From the NCBI RefSeq assembly GCF_036320965.1, contig NC_092226.1, positions 23,860,502 to 23,924,501 of the forward strand: a stretch of 64,000 nt of DNA, read 5' to 3'. Shown here piece by piece: positions 32,360-43,400 of this stretch. The notes beneath the pieces were generated by a model, which saw only the letters and a program-made list of their open reading frames with translations, searched no databases and had not been told where the DNA came from. Within the stretch, counting starts at the first letter, position 1; each line of letters begins with the position of its first letter. The DNA comes from Panulirus ornatus (taxonomy: Eukaryota > Arthropoda > Malacostraca > Decapoda > Palinuridae). Both the position numbers and the translations under genes were made by a program.

Positions 32360-32785
32360 AAGCAAGCGGGATGTTTTCTTTAATATACCGCTCGTTAAAG
32401 AATAGAAAGAATGTATATTCAACATTCACTAGCTTTCTGACGTTATTTTTTTTTCTCACCACGATTTGCTTCATCAGATAAAATGTGAAGTAACTACTGG
32501 ATTCATTTTCACTTTTTCTAGAAATACTGGAAATACCATAAAGAACCAAACAGGTGCTATTCCGCAAGCAGAAAGTCATCCTCAGTGAGGTTATAGCATC
32601 ATCATTGGATGGAAAGGAGTACAGTATCTTCGAGGATCTTATCAATCTAAAAGAGTCCATCATTTCTTAGCTTTTGGGAGGAGTGAAGCCTCGAAGTTGA
32701 TGGAGCCCCATATAGGGAGCGTGGAGGTGTATGATTAATTGAATTAATTGCATACACATATAGAGTTCGAGTTAAACATATAGAT
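32360..32785. other. Non-coding stretch
   Basis: Nothing recognised. Confidence 0.4.
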
Positions 32786-32787
32786 AG

Positions 32788-32829
<42 letters not shown>
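32788..32829. repeat. (TG)n microsatellite
   Basis: About 20 TG units. Confidence 0.95.
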
Positions 32830-32830
<1 letters not shown>

Positions 32831-32834
32831 ACTC

Positions 32835-33405
32835 CACAGTTCATCGTATCAGGTCCTGTGAGGCTCCGGTGCTAGTAAGTGCTGAGGGCCGTGTTACCCA
32901 GATGGAGTATGGGGTGGAGGCGCGGGTCGTGTGTCGTGCTCCGAAGGACCACTCCCTCACGAAGGTAGCGAGGTCGTCGGGAACAGGAACGGCGCGTTTC
33001 CCAGAACCTGCTGCCGTTGTGTGTGATTTTCAACTTCGGGTCCTGAGATGATTTCTGCCTCGTGGGAATATCGTCATGGGATCCATGCGAGTACTTTAAT
33101 TCGGCTGGATGAGGCCTGGCTTCTTCGCACGCGGAGGAACTTTGGCCAACCCATTGCACAGCATGACTAATGGATGAGTGAGGAGAACAAATGCGATTCA
33201 TAACGTAGAGTTCTCGTGTAGAAGAGACTTGTGAGGCGGCGCCTCTCATTCTAATGTAGATGCATTACTCACAGGTAAGGTGTATTCAAGTTAAACCCCC
33301 ACCTTGCAATTGCACCCTCCTTGGTCCCCAGAGGGAATTAAGGAGATTGAAATGTTCACCTCCGCTTGAAACGAAACGATACATCAGGAGGCACTGTGAC
33401 CTTCT
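32835..33405. other. Non-coding stretch
   Basis: GC-balanced unique sequence. The 125-codon minus ORF at 32872-33249 is unassigned and overlaps the plus ORF 32788-33051. Confidence 0.35.
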
Positions 33406-33407
33406 AA

Positions 33408-33628
33408 CACCCTCACTCCTCCTTTCTCCCGCCTCGTGAGTGAAACTCCAGCACCATCTTTCCCCGACAAGGTATTGAGTGAAACATTAGCAGACCCTTC
33501 CCCTATCACACCAGCCTCACGGATGAGCCTCCAACTACCCATTTCCCCCTGTTAGCCTCACGAATGGAAAACCAACACCCACTTCTCCAGCCAGTCTCAC
33601 GAAAGACGCTCCGACACCCACTTACCTC
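33408..33628. repeat. Degenerate minisatellite, period about 48 bp
   Basis: Four or five units share CCAGCCTCACGAATG or variants, CTCCAACACCCACTT and CCCC (near 33430, 33508, 33553 and 33592). Confidence 0.6.
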
Positions 33629-33711
33629 AAACTGATATCTATACAGTGTTTCTTTTTCAAGTTCTGGCAACTATTGAGTTCATTCACTATGGAAGAGAAA
33701 TCTTCTTAGGA

Positions 33712-33725
33712 TGGATAGATAGATG

Positions 33726-33763
<38 letters not shown>

Positions 33764-33764
33764 A
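33712..33764. repeat. (TAGA)n microsatellite
   Basis: About 12 TAGA units with TGGA interruptions at the left. Confidence 0.95.
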
Positions 33765-33769
33765 AGATC

Positions 33770-34545
33770 TGCAGATTGAAACTCCGTATGAACAAGTTCG
33801 CTGGATGAAGGGCTCTGATTACATCTAGTTCCAGCGACGTCCTGGTGTCGTGGAACAAAATGAGACAGTCATCAGCATGTCAGATCCTGCGAAATTCACC
33901 GTCGACGATGACTGCGCAGATCCGTCTAAAGCCAGATTGTGTGTAACTTGTTTATACACGGCTGTACCACATCTGGAATCAGAAAAAAAGAGTATATGTC
34001 TTTTAGATCTAAAAGAAATATCGATCTTTATACATAAATAGCAAAAAAGAGTATTATTTATTACCTGAAAGTTTGACTGAAGATCTGAAAGTAACAGTGA
34101 TGTATCAAAAGGTCAGTTACTACATGGGTGAGACTGAATATCTTTGATATTCTCTGATGGGAAATGCAATGCAGAAACAGAATCACGTTTATAAGAAAGA
34201 AATAGATTTTCGTATCTATCCTTCCTCTTTTATATCTACTTCATTCTGATCTCTCAGGATAACTAAAGTTAACATAAATGTACTTTATCCTTTTGTTCAA
34301 CTGTGCAGGAGGTGTGTTCTTCAGGATAAGTCTTATTTCTCTTTTGTTATGTGCCATCTTAATGCAGTGTTTTGTTCCCCTTTCATGAGTTCTTCACGCC
34401 TACGTTCTATCATTCTTTCATGTTCTCCACGTCGTATTCTGTTGTTCTTTTGTTATGCGTGTTCTTCATACCATGTTCTATTGCTGTTTAGCCATGGGTG
34501 TTCTTGTTATTGTCTCTTTATTGGTAAATGAGGTCTTTTCTTTTT
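33770..34545. other. Non-coding stretch
   Basis: The ORF at 33850-34041 has no recognisable motif. From 34340 to 34500 the words GTTCTTC and ATGTTCTATTG recur loosely (decayed repeat). Nothing else is recognised. Confidence 0.35.
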
Positions 34546-34590
34546 CTGTTTCTAGCGCTACATCGCTAACACGAGAAACGGCGAAATACT
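34546..34590 (+). mobile_element. Short retroelement tail fragment, copy 4
   Basis: GCGCTACATCGCTAACACGA followed by GAAACGGCGAAATACTATAC matches the last 40 bases of the short retroelement and the LINE tail. It then enters (TA)n. Everything upstream is missing, as expected for extreme 5' truncation. Confidence 0.75.
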
Positions 34591-34595
34591 ATACT

Positions 34596-34697
<102 letters not shown>

Positions 34698-34749
34698 TGT
34701 ATACAGCCCTAAGACTCTCTTTAGAAGGCTCCTCAAATGTCAAAGATGC

Positions 34750-34860
34750 GCTACAATCCGAAGCAGGGAAATGATGAACTGCTTTGAGGCGTGAAGTTCT
34801 TCGACGAGACTGTTAACTCCAACCTGAACCCTGACAGTCTCCAAAGTGATCGCTCACGGG
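34750..34860. other. Fragment resembling sequence inside the LINE remnant at 13195
   Basis: GCAGGGAAATGATGAACTGC, then TTTGAGGCGTGAAGTTCTTC and GACGAGACTG, parallels CAGGGAAATGAGGAATCC, TTTGAGACATAAAGTACTTC and GACGAAAATTG at 13200-13250. It is read as a shared dispersed repeat of unknown boundary. Confidence 0.4.
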
Positions 34861-34937
34861 GTAAACGCTAACAACCACGCTCCTAATTTACCTTTATCAT
34901 TATCATTACTATCTTTTTATTACCATCATTACTATTT

Positions 34938-35021
34938 ACTGATTATTATTATTATTATCATTATCATTATTATTATCATTATTATTATTATTATTAGCAT
35001 TATTATTATTATTATTATTAC

Positions 35022-35054
<33 letters not shown>

Positions 35055-35155
35055 GATTATCATCATCATTTTTGTGATCATCAATACTACTAATTTTACT
35101 ATAACTATTATCATCATTATCATTAGTAGTAGCAGTAGTAGTAATATCATTATTA
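34938..35155. repeat. ATT/ATC trinucleotide field
   Basis: ATT triplets with ATC interruptions, ending in AGTAGT triplets. The poly-isoleucine and poly-asparagine ORFs here are artefacts. Confidence 0.95.
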
Positions 35156-35158
35156 TTC

Positions 35159-35371
35159 ATCCCTGGGGATAGGGGAGAAAGAATACTTCCCACGTATTCC
35201 CTGCGTGTCGTAAAAGGCGACTAAAAGGGATGGGAGCTGGGGGCTGGAAATCCTTCCTTCCAGTTTTTTTCTTTTCCAAAAGAAGTAACAGAGGTTGGGG
35301 CCAAGTGAGGTATTTCCCTCTTGGGCTCCGTCCTCTGTTCTCATTGCTACCTTGCTTATTTAGGAAATGGC

Positions 35372-35374
<3 letters not shown>
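35159..35374 (+). mobile_element. Short non-autonomous retroelement, copy 5
   Basis: Starts ATCCCTGGGGATAGGGGAGA directly after the ATT field and continues through TTCCCACGTATTCCCTGCG, GGCGACTAAAAGGG, AGAAGTAACAGAGG and CCGTCCTCTGTTCTCATTGC. It ends in GGAAATGGCGAATA and (TA)n. It is moderately diverged from copies 1 and 2. Confidence 0.88.

Positions 35375-35437
<63 letters not shown>
35375..35437. repeat. (TA)n array shared by two tail-to-tail retroelements
   Basis: About 31 TA units lie between the 3' tail of the plus-strand short element and the 3' tail of the minus-strand LINE. Confidence 0.96.
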
Positions 35438-35441
<4 letters not shown>

Positions 35442-36882
35442 TTATTTATTATACTTTGTCGCTGTCTCCCGCGTTTGCGAGGTAGCGCAAGGAAACAGAC
35501 GAAAGAAATGGCCCAACCCACCCCCATACACATGTATATACACACGTCCACACACGCAAAAATACATACCTACACAGCTTTCCATTGTTTACCCCAGACG
35601 CTTCACATGCCTTGATTCAATCCACTGACAGCACGTCAACCCCGGTATACCACATCGCTCCAATTCACTCTATTCCTTGCCCTCCTTTCACCCTCCTGCA
35701 TGTTCAGGCCCCGATCACACAAAATCTTTTTCACTCCATCTTTCCACCTCCAATTTGGTCTCCCTCTTCTCCTCGTTCCCTCCACCTCCGACACATATAT
35801 CCTCTTGGTCAATCTTTCCTCACTCATTCTCTCCATGTGCCCAAACCACTTCAAAACACCCTCTTCTGCTCTCTCAACCACGCTCTTTTTATTTCCACAC
35901 ATCTCTCTTACCCTTACGTTACTCACTCGATCAAACCACCTCACACCACACATTGTCCTCAAACATCTCATTTCCAGCACATCCATCCTCCTGCGCACAA
36001 CTCTATCCATAGCCCACGCCTCACAACCATACAACATTGTTGGAACCACTATTCCTTCAAACATACCCATTTTTGCTTTCCGAGATAATGTTCTCGACTT
36101 CCACACATTCTTCAAGGCCCCCAGAATTTTCGCCCCCTCCCCCACCCTATGATCCACTTCCGCTTCCATGGTTCCATCCGCTGCCAGATCCACTCCCAGA
36201 TATCTAAAACACTTCACTTCCTCCAGTTTTTCTCCATTCAAACTCACCTCCCAATTGACTTGACCCTCAACCCTACTGTACCTAATAACCTTGCTCTTAT
36301 TCACATTTACTCTTAACTTTCTTCTTCCACACACTTTACCAAACTCAGTCACCAGCTTCTGCAGTTTCTCACATGAATCAGCCACCAGCGCTGTATCATC
36401 AGCGAACAACAACTGACTCACTTCCCAAGCTCTCTCATCCCCAACAGACTTCATACTTGCCCCTCTTTCCAAAACTCTTGCATTTACCTCCCTAACAACC
36501 CCATCCATAAACAAATTAAACAACCATGGAGACATCACACACCCCTGCCGCAAACCTACATTCACTGAGAACCAATCACTTTCCTCTCTTCCTACACGTA
36601 CACATGCCTTACATCCTCGATAAAAACTTTTCACTGCTTCTAACAACTTGCCTCCCACACCATATATTCTTAATACCTTCCACAGAGCATCTCTATCAAC
36701 TCTATCATATGCCTTCTCCAGATCCATAAATGCTACATACAAATCCATTTGCTTTTCTAAGTATTTCTCACATACATTCTTCAAAGCAAACACCTGATCC
36801 ACACATCCTCTACCACTTCTGAAACCACACTGCTCTTCCCCAATCTGATGCTCTGTACATGCCCTCACCCTCTCAATCAATA
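35437..36882 (-). mobile_element. LINE (family A), 5'-truncated, 3' half intact
   Basis: The unit reads from about 36882 to 35437 on the minus strand. It contains an open RT ORF, a 3' UTR of about 200 bases and a tail TGCGCTACCTCGCAAACGCG, then GGAGACAGCGACAAAGTATA, AATAAATAAATA and (TA)n. The abrupt upstream edge at about 36882, inside the RT domain, is typical of 5' truncation during target-primed reverse transcription. The tail matches that of the short elements nearby. No clear target-site duplication could be read because the 3' side is a TA array. Confidence 0.9.
35636..36880 (-). CDS. Non-LTR retrotransposon reverse transcriptase, C-terminal 414 residues, intact frame
   Basis: This is the only long open frame with real protein character in the window. 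It copies LINE RNA into DNA at a nicked target. RT fingers and palm are visible in order: GEEQCGFRSGRGC (residues 14-26), VAFMDLEKAYDRVD (49-62, catalytic D53), VGLRQGCVMSPWLFNLFMDG (108-127) and LLFADDTALVADS (157-169, catalytic D161 and D162). Then come NVNKSKV and RYLGVDL, and in the C-terminal region GCEAWAM, HMERM, RRRGRPNWRWKDGVKKIL and NWSDVVYRG at the end. The ORF is 5'-truncated: the methionine shown is internal, and the apurinic-type endonuclease and first RT blocks are missing, so it is probably not functional alone. Lack of stops implies recent insertion. The clade is uncertain, since the GRP-x(3)-W-x-D C-terminus recalls RTE-like and related LINEs. The plus-strand ORFs at 35585-36152 are shadows. 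Confidence 0.93.
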   Translation of the reverse strand: MIERVRACTEHQIGEEQCGFRSGRGCVDQVFALKNVCEKYLEKQMDLYVAFMDLEKAYDRVDRDALWKVLRIYGVGGKLLEAVKSFYRGCKACVRVGREESDWFSVNVGLRQGCVMSPWLFNLFMDGVVREVNARVLERGASMKSVGDERAWEVSQLLFADDTALVADSCEKLQKLVTEFGKVCGRRKLRVNVNKSKVIRYSRVEGQVNWEVSLNGEKLEEVKCFRYLGVDLAADGTMEAEVDHRVGEGAKILGALKNVWKSRTLSRKAKMGMFEGIVVPTMLYGCEAWAMDRVVRRRMDVLEMRCLRTMCGVRWFDRVSNVRVREMCGNKKSVVERAEEGVLKWFGHMERMSEERLTKRIYVSEVEGTRRRGRPNWRWKDGVKKILCDRGLNMQEGERRARNRVNWSDVVYRG

Positions 36883-36884
36883 AT

Positions 36885-37260
36885 AACGTTTTTCAAGGAT
36901 TCATTTGCTATGATGTATTAACTCTTTGGCTATGTAGTTTTAGATTTACTCACCGTTTAGAACTACACAACATTTTACCGTCATTAGTATTTTCAACGTT
37001 TTTCCTTCATTAGTTTAACGATTTTCAGTCGACTATCCGGATTATGTTGTTGTTGTTCACTGGCGTGCAGGAGGTGGAACAAAAAAAATATCTTGTTTCA
37101 CCACAGTTCATCTCACGTCTGGTGGAGACCCAGTGAAAACATGGATTTATACAGAGTCATTACGAGGATCATTACAGAAACCATCATGTCGAATACCTTC
37201 TGAAGATACGATCATCTTCTGGAGTGATTTTTCGCCTAAGGTATTTTTCAGTTTACTCGT
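36885..37260. other. Non-coding stretch
   Basis: Unique sequence flanking the LINE insertion. No gene recognised. Confidence 0.4.
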
Positions 37261-37261
37261 C

Positions 37262-37660
37262 ACCTGTCCATACAGGAATTATCACCTGGCCACAGAAGGG
37301 CTATCACCTGGTCACAAGGGGACTATCACCTGGCCACAGAAGGGCTATCACCTGGCCACAGAAGGTCTATCACCTGGTCACAAGGGGACTATCACCTGGC
37401 CACAGAAGAATTACCACAGAGGAATTATCAGGGGATTATCATCTAGCCACACAAGGATTGTTGACTGGTCACAGAGGGATTATCACCTGGCCACAGAGAT
37501 CATCACCTGGCTCTAGAAGGATCATCATCCAGTCACAGATAGATTATCACCTAGTCACTAGGGATTATCACCTGGCTCCAGGAATTATCATCTAGCCACA
37601 GAGGGATTCTCCCCTAGCCACAGAGGGATTATCACCTGGCCACAGAAGGATTATCGCTTG
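37262..37660. repeat. 21-bp minisatellite with core TATCACCTGGCCACAGAAGG
   Basis: About 17 units of 20-23 bases. The TATCACCTGG half is conserved while the second half varies (CCACAGAAGG, TCACAAGGGG). Units become irregular after 37400. It is unrelated in sequence to the 21-bp satellite at 29510. Confidence 0.92.
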
Positions 37661-37664
37661 GCCT

Positions 37665-38135
37665 CAAGATTTCAGCGGTTGTTGACGTTCAAGGGTAAAC
37701 TCTTTCATTATACCCTGTTGTTACTCTGGCTTTCTGATGGGTGTTCTTACGGCGCTGTTTCAGAAGGTAACCGAGGCGTTCCTTCTCACATATCCTGGAA
37801 GACGGAGAGGTAAAGAGTAAGTTTTAACCTGATTTATAACACATAACCACACACCCTGACTGGAACCAAGCCACAGAATAAGTTCTGACTTTAAAAAAGA
37901 GAAATTCATCGTAACAAGGTGGGTCGGACGGGCGCTCTTCCTCCACAGCTGGCTCGCTTCCCGTCTCCGTCAGCCGCCTCTCCTCGTCCGTATCCATTAG
38001 CAGCGGAACGCAGCTTCCCGAACGTCCCTGCCAAGGGGTAATGAATCGTCCGGACGAACTGCTGAACACCAGGTCCATCGCGGCGTCTCTTTCCCCGGCC
38101 CGCCAGTCTCTCTGAGAGGCTATTATCTCTAACTG
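37665..38135. other. Non-coding stretch, GC-rich in its second half
   Basis: The segment 37915-38110 is CpG-containing and repeat-free. Minus ORFs here run into the (GA) array and are not supported as genes. Confidence 0.3.
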
Positions 38136-38136
38136 A

Positions 38137-38138
<2 letters not shown>

Positions 38139-38210
<72 letters not shown>
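38139..38210. repeat. (CT)n microsatellite
   Basis: About 36 CT units. Confidence 0.97.
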
Positions 38211-38213
<3 letters not shown>

Positions 38214-38229
38214 GCACCAATGTCTCTCA

Positions 38230-38825
38230 CCATGAGTGTGTCTCACTAGGCTAGATATCTTTACCTAGCACTAAGGTATCTTGTGTTCCTCTAGTAATGG
38301 TCATTGTTTCTCGGTGAGTTACCTTATTGCTCAGGTGAGTCATCCGTGCGTCTCGCTGAGCCGTGTGTCTACATGAATGGGTTATCCACGTGTATCATGG
38401 AGACGTGTCCTCATAATGGGTCATCGACGCAACTCATTGAGCTGTGTCTTCATGTATGGGGTCACCACGTCTGGCAATGAGGCATTCTTCTCTTAGAGAT
38501 TTATCCATATTTGTCTTCGACTGGAGTATCTGCGTCTTTCAATAAGGAACGCATATCTCTCATGGAAGAAACCATATCTCTCATTGCTGTATCCGTCTGT
38601 ATCTCTAGTTTAGATTTACATGTCTCTCACCAAGGCATTCCATATTTCTCACAAGGGTTATGAGTCTCTAAATAGAGAGATTCATGTTTCTCATACTTCT
38701 ATCCGTCTCTTGTCATTGAGACATCCGTGTCTCTCATCTGCCCCTACGTAAGGTACCCGTGTCTCGCAGTGAGACACACGGCCCTTGGTGAGGTACCCGT
38801 GTTTCTCACTGAGGTATTTCCGCCC
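38230..38825. repeat. Degenerate minisatellite with core ATCCGTGTCTCTCATTGAG
   Basis: ATCCGTGTCTCTCA, CCGTGTCTCGCAGTGAG, CCATATCTCTCAT and ATTGAGACATCCG-like words recur about twenty times at 25-50 base spacing across 600 bases. Strongly diverged. Confidence 0.6.
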
Positions 38826-38877
38826 AGCTGACACGCTTGCCAGCGGCCGTAATTAACTATGCGTACAGTAGCTATAT

Positions 38878-38880
<3 letters not shown>

Positions 38881-38926
<46 letters not shown>

Positions 38927-38931
38927 TGTGT
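38881..38931. repeat. (GT)n microsatellite
   Basis: About 23 GT units. With the (CA) array at 39180 it forms a potential long-range inverted pair about 250 bases apart. Confidence 0.95.
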
Positions 38932-39178
38932 CAGGTCTCGTAAAAGAGACAGAACATACAGCTGTAATGGAAGAGTTACAGAGACCAAGCGGAATACAGC
39001 AGGGAGGGAATTCACACCGGCCATTCTGAGGCCTCTCGTGTTGTCTTGCTCGCATCTGATACCTTCCCTCACAGGGATGGAGGCGAGACAGAGAGTGATC
39101 CATCCTTCTGCCCGCGCGCACATGCCTAAGATTCTCCCATCCCTTCACGATGAGATGGTGAGGAGAGAGAGAGGGAGG

Positions 39179-39179
<1 letters not shown>
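38932..39179. other. Unique segment between opposite-sense GT and CA arrays
   Basis: GC-balanced, no gene supported. ORFs crossing it (38744-39304 minus, 38837-39463 plus) owe their length to the flanking dinucleotide arrays. Confidence 0.3.

Positions 39180-39221
<42 letters not shown>
39180..39221. repeat. (CA)n microsatellite
   Basis: About 20 CA units. Confidence 0.95.
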
Positions 39222-39224
<3 letters not shown>

Positions 39225-39225
<1 letters not shown>

Positions 39226-40045
39226 GAGCCGCCGTTGGCAACCCTGGACCAGTAGCATCCACGGTGACATAAAAACCGGACGGCCGGGCTGTCCTAGGCT
39301 TCATCTGTGGGCGCGGCGGACCTGTGCCTGGCCTCTACCCCAGCCGGCATTCCCCCAAGCTTCACCCCCAACTCCTGCATCCTCCTCCTCCCCCACCCGA
39401 CGAAACTTGCCTTCCGACGACCATCCAGGGGTCATTAAGTATTTAGAAATGAAGGCTGGGTGAAATTGTAACCATGTCTGAGTACGCTTTAATGCGATGG
39501 GACGGAATCATTCAGGCTATTTATGAAACTATACGATGCCATCTAATAAAATAAACGATAACTCCGCTATCTCCGGATTAGCATAGAATGCCCATCATTT
39601 GTTTAATATTCCGGCGGTAGCTCGTCACTCAAGACACTGCCGAACTATCACAAAGGATTTGTAAATTGAATCTGCAGACGAAATCGTGGTAAACATTCCT
39701 CATAATCCACGTTCCTCTAAGACTTATTTTTCATAATTAGCTCGACGTTGGTCCTATTTGCAGTATCCCATCCGGCTCATTTCCTCATTCCGCGTTTTTA
39801 TCTCTCTGGACAGAAGGTAAAGGTAGCTTTTATCATTTCCTTGTCAGGCGAATGCGATATAAACAAAAACGAATCGGCTGAAAACTTGCGGGCTCGGCCA
39901 CCAGGCGGCGGGGCGGCGCGGGCCACAACACAAGCGACAGCTTTTTTTGTTTTCACGCTTGACATTGTTGTCATAGTTTCCACCGGGGAATGATAATGCC
40001 GCGGTCGCACCGTGTCGAGGCCAGGAGCTACTGTTGGCGGCGGCG
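39225..40045. other. Unique, CpG-containing non-coding segment
   Basis: This is one of the few stretches with no visible repeat. The 39890-39930 part is GC-rich (GGCGGCGGGGCGGCGCGGG). The rest is AT/GC balanced with TAATTA-like words near 39733. A conserved regulatory block is possible but not demonstrable here. Confidence 0.25.
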
Positions 40046-40048
40046 GCC

Positions 40049-40050
<2 letters not shown>

Positions 40051-40120
<70 letters not shown>
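40051..40120. repeat. (CT)n microsatellite
   Basis: About 35 CT units preceded by GGCGGCGGCGGCC. Confidence 0.97.
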
Positions 40121-40126
<6 letters not shown>

Positions 40127-40449
40127 CAAGCGGGCCCAAGTAAACGACTTTCAGACGTAGAGTGACCTTCCCTTGACGTCATATTGCTCTACCCGCTGGT
40201 TCGAGATTTAATGAGAGTGGAACAAGCAGGACTGCGCGTAAAGTCTCCCCGCCAGAGATATGACCTTTGGTATTTATGATGATGATATGACAACCGTCTT
40301 TTTTAAAGGGTCGGGTAATTGTGAATATTAGCGAGTCTTCGGCCGAGCCCCGCTCATTTCTGGAATATACGATGTCTTAATTAGAATTTATGCAATGAGA
40401 ACCAGAGACCCCAACTGATGGCAGATTGGTCGGTTATGCCATATGGTGG

Positions 40450-40850
40450 CCAATCAGCGTTTAGATCTCTTATCGCTGGAAACAGTAGAGACCAATTAGC
40501 GTTCGGGACTACCGGTTACTGGAATCATATTGTCCAATTAAAAGAAGGATCCATCTATATCCGGAGAAGTACCGATGGAGGGAGAAAAAATATTAAGTCT
40601 CAAATCGGAGGCTAATCCGGAGTGGAGCGAACGGTCGCCAACAAAGAAGTGATATCTGTATGATCATAACATCCAATGAACGGGACGTAATAGTTCCCAT
40701 AACGGGAGGCACCAACCAATCAGCAGTAAGCACCAATGGCTTGGTCACCCCCCTCAGGAACCAATCAGCAACTCAAGAGTATCTTCATGCCCTTAACAAC
40801 TGTACCACCGATACGGGGCATTACCTTCCCTTTGGTCACAGCGACCAATT
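40450..40850. repeat. Degenerate 42-bp repeat with CCAAT core
   Basis: CCAAT occurs at 40450, 40492, 40533, 40673, 40716, 40733, 40761 and 40845, usually as CCAATCAGC or CCAATTAGCG. Most spacings are 41-45 or about 84 bases. An inverted form is at 40424. This suggests a decayed 42-bp tandem repeat in which CCAATYAGC is the best-kept part. Confidence 0.6.
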
Positions 40851-40869
40851 AACGTTGAGAAATGATTGA

Positions 40870-42790
40870 CAAAAAAAAAAAAGAAAAAAGAAAACGAACG
40901 GAGGGCATTCCATTCTTGCAGGGGTGACTGAAAGAGTACCGACAGCTACAGAAGCTGAAGAATTAGAACCTTGGTACAATTAGTCGTAAAGGGGTTATCT
41001 GGATATGTTTACATCCTTAAGAAATGCCCTTAAAAACGACTTTCCTACTGATACCGTCGGGGTATGCTTGCCGCGACTCGTAAAATGATGTAGATAACAA
41101 GATATGAGGCAGAGACGATGAGGGACTCAGGAGGGTGGGAGGAAGGGCCCCTCCTTGGACCCAGAAGACAGTCGGCTGCTTAGCGATATGTCAGGGACGT
41201 CCGCTGAGAAGTGCCCCTGCTCCTCCTATCTGATGGGAGACATGCAAAACTGCATCTCGAAGACTGGACTTATTTATACATGTATAAAAGTTCTTTTATG
41301 CCTCATTCTGGAACTGGAATGAGTAGAACTAGGTAATAATGGAATGGAGGAGGAGAGAGACTGCTACAGAGGTAGCTTTGACGCATACCAGCACAGTCAG
41401 GTGGAGGAACAGTCGGTGCGTGTTACATGTGTGACAAGAGCATACCCGGCACCGCAACGCGATTGCTGGGCTCTTGGTTGTGCCTGAGACTTGGGGTATG
41501 TGGCCTCCGCCTCCCACCGATCTTCTCTGAATCAAGTTGAAATAGACACGCTCGGGCAAAGCATATTAACTGGAAAACAAAAATGTATCATATCGATCCA
41601 CGTAAATGCAATCTATAGAAGACAAAAAGTTTAGGACGTTAGAAAAGAAAATTTAAAAGAGAAACGCACATCTATCTATAAAGATAAGGACCGGAAATAA
41701 CAATCAACACAGAGCATGTAGGCTGTGTGTGTTATAATGGCCAAATGCCTGCTTGAACGCTACGTATCAGAAGATGTAAGAAAACTGGCGTTCTAAAAGC
41801 ATAGACAAGAGCGTGTGATGGCAATGTTGGGGAAAAATACGACAAGGATTTTAGCAAGAGATTCGATGACACTAAATCAAATAAATCGCATCGTCACGTA
41901 TACACTCAGAGGATTACGGTGTCTTTAAACTTCAGTTAGAATGATTCTCAGATAAGCATAGATCTTATGCATAGTGAGAGTGTATGTGGGCTATGGGATT
42001 ATTCTGAACACCTGGAGAAAGAGGTGTTAAGGTTGGTGGATTCAGTAGCTTGACGCCAACTGTCTTAATGACCCCTGGCAGTTGATGAGTATAAAGCCCT
42101 ACCAACCAACTAACCAACCAACCAACCAGACGAGCAGGTAAGTAACTGCAACACAGCTAGAAGATAGCCCGTGAGACCGCTAGAGCGAAGAGAATGTTGG
42201 CACGCAGGGTAAAGAATGCACAAAATAAACAAAAAATATATGCAAGAAATTAAGAACGCGCAATTCTGAACACAAACGGGCAAAATGAACGCTATACTCA
42301 CAAATTTGAAAGGAAAATGGATGATACTTTTGCAGACGAAATTTAGAATATTGTGAGACAGTGAACGTAAACGTGGCGATGATGAACGCTATTATGACAA
42401 CGAAAGACAATGAAAACATACCAGTTATCCACAAAATGGAAAAATTACAGGCCCAATAATGTTATCATTCACGACACAAGATGAAAATAAATCAAGAAAA
42501 TCAAAAGAAATCTCCTTAATAACAAAGAAATCAATATTCACAGTAAAAGTGCAATTTACCCAAGTTGAAACCAGAGGGAAAAATATATATACATAGTCGA
42601 AACGCGAAAGATAATGCAGAAAGCTAGACGCAGACCCAAATAGATGACGTGAACACTATCTAAAAACATGAATAAATAGGACGAGAGACAAAAGATTGTG
42701 AGGGAGAGAGAAAGAAAAAAGAAGAGATATCAAGGGAACTCCATGAAACGGAAAAGTTTAAAAAAGGCAGATGGAAAGGGTAAAGTTAAT
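40870..42790. other. Long non-coding stretch
   Basis: An A-rich run lies at 40872-40892 and a short (AACC) run at 42102-42128. From about 41580 to 42780 the sequence is A-rich on the plus strand. No ORF above 84 codons and no family motif. Confidence 0.45.
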
Positions 42791-42799
42791 GCCTGGGGC

Positions 42800-43055
42800 G
42801 AGCAGACACCCCCCATCCTCTCTCTCCCGCCCCGCTCACTGTGTATAAACTGACCCTCCATTTAAAGGCCATAAGTTAGCTCTGAGACAATGGGGTGAGT
42901 TGCACTATGCAGATTGCAATGTTGCCTGAATAGTAGAGAGGCTTGGGCTGCAGCCCGGGCTGGAGATTGCATGGAAATAATACTCATCCGGCCGCCAGAA
43001 ACCATTTCAGACACATGTACTCTGTCGGGGCCAGTTTGTGACTCCTAGATTTTCA
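42800..43055. other. Unique non-coding segment
   Basis: Repeat-free and balanced in composition, with GGCTGCAGCCCGGGCTGGAG-like palindromic words near 42945. No gene supported. Confidence 0.25.
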
Positions 43056-43059
43056 TTAC

Positions 43060-43400
43060 GGGAATGGAAGGGAGGAAAAGGGGATGTAGGGAGGAGCTGA
43101 AGGATGTGATAGACGACGATAGAAGTGAGGAGAGAGGGACTATAGGGAATTGAAGGCGGTGAAGGACCACGATAGGAGGGGAGGAGATATAAGGGAAGAG
43201 TTGAAGAGGGGAATAGACGACACTTGAAGGAAGATGATAGTGGACGATACGAGGAAGGGGTGAGGGTATTGGGATGAGTTGAAGAATGTGATAGACGTAG
43301 ATAGAAATGGAGAGGGGGAAGAGATGGTCAATGGGAACAATTGAAAACGGTAATAGACGACGAAAGAAGGAAAGGGAGGAGTTGAAATGGAGGAAGAGCC
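43060..43400. repeat. Degenerate purine-rich minisatellite, period about 55-60 bp
   Basis: Six units share GGGAGGAGTTGAAG, ATAGACGACGATAGAAG and GGGAATTGAAG words (near 43090, 43140, 43195, 43250, 43300 and 43360). Confidence 0.65.

Noticed and set aside
33850..34041. Possible transposase fragment
   Set aside because: A few acidic residues suggested a DDE domain, but no conserved spacing or flanking motif could be found.
35585..36152. Plus-strand ORFs of 167, 111 and 150 codons
   Set aside because: Antisense shadows of the intact LINE reverse transcriptase.
38744..39463. 186- and 208-codon antisense ORF pair
   Set aside because: Length depends on flanking GT and CA arrays. No domain.
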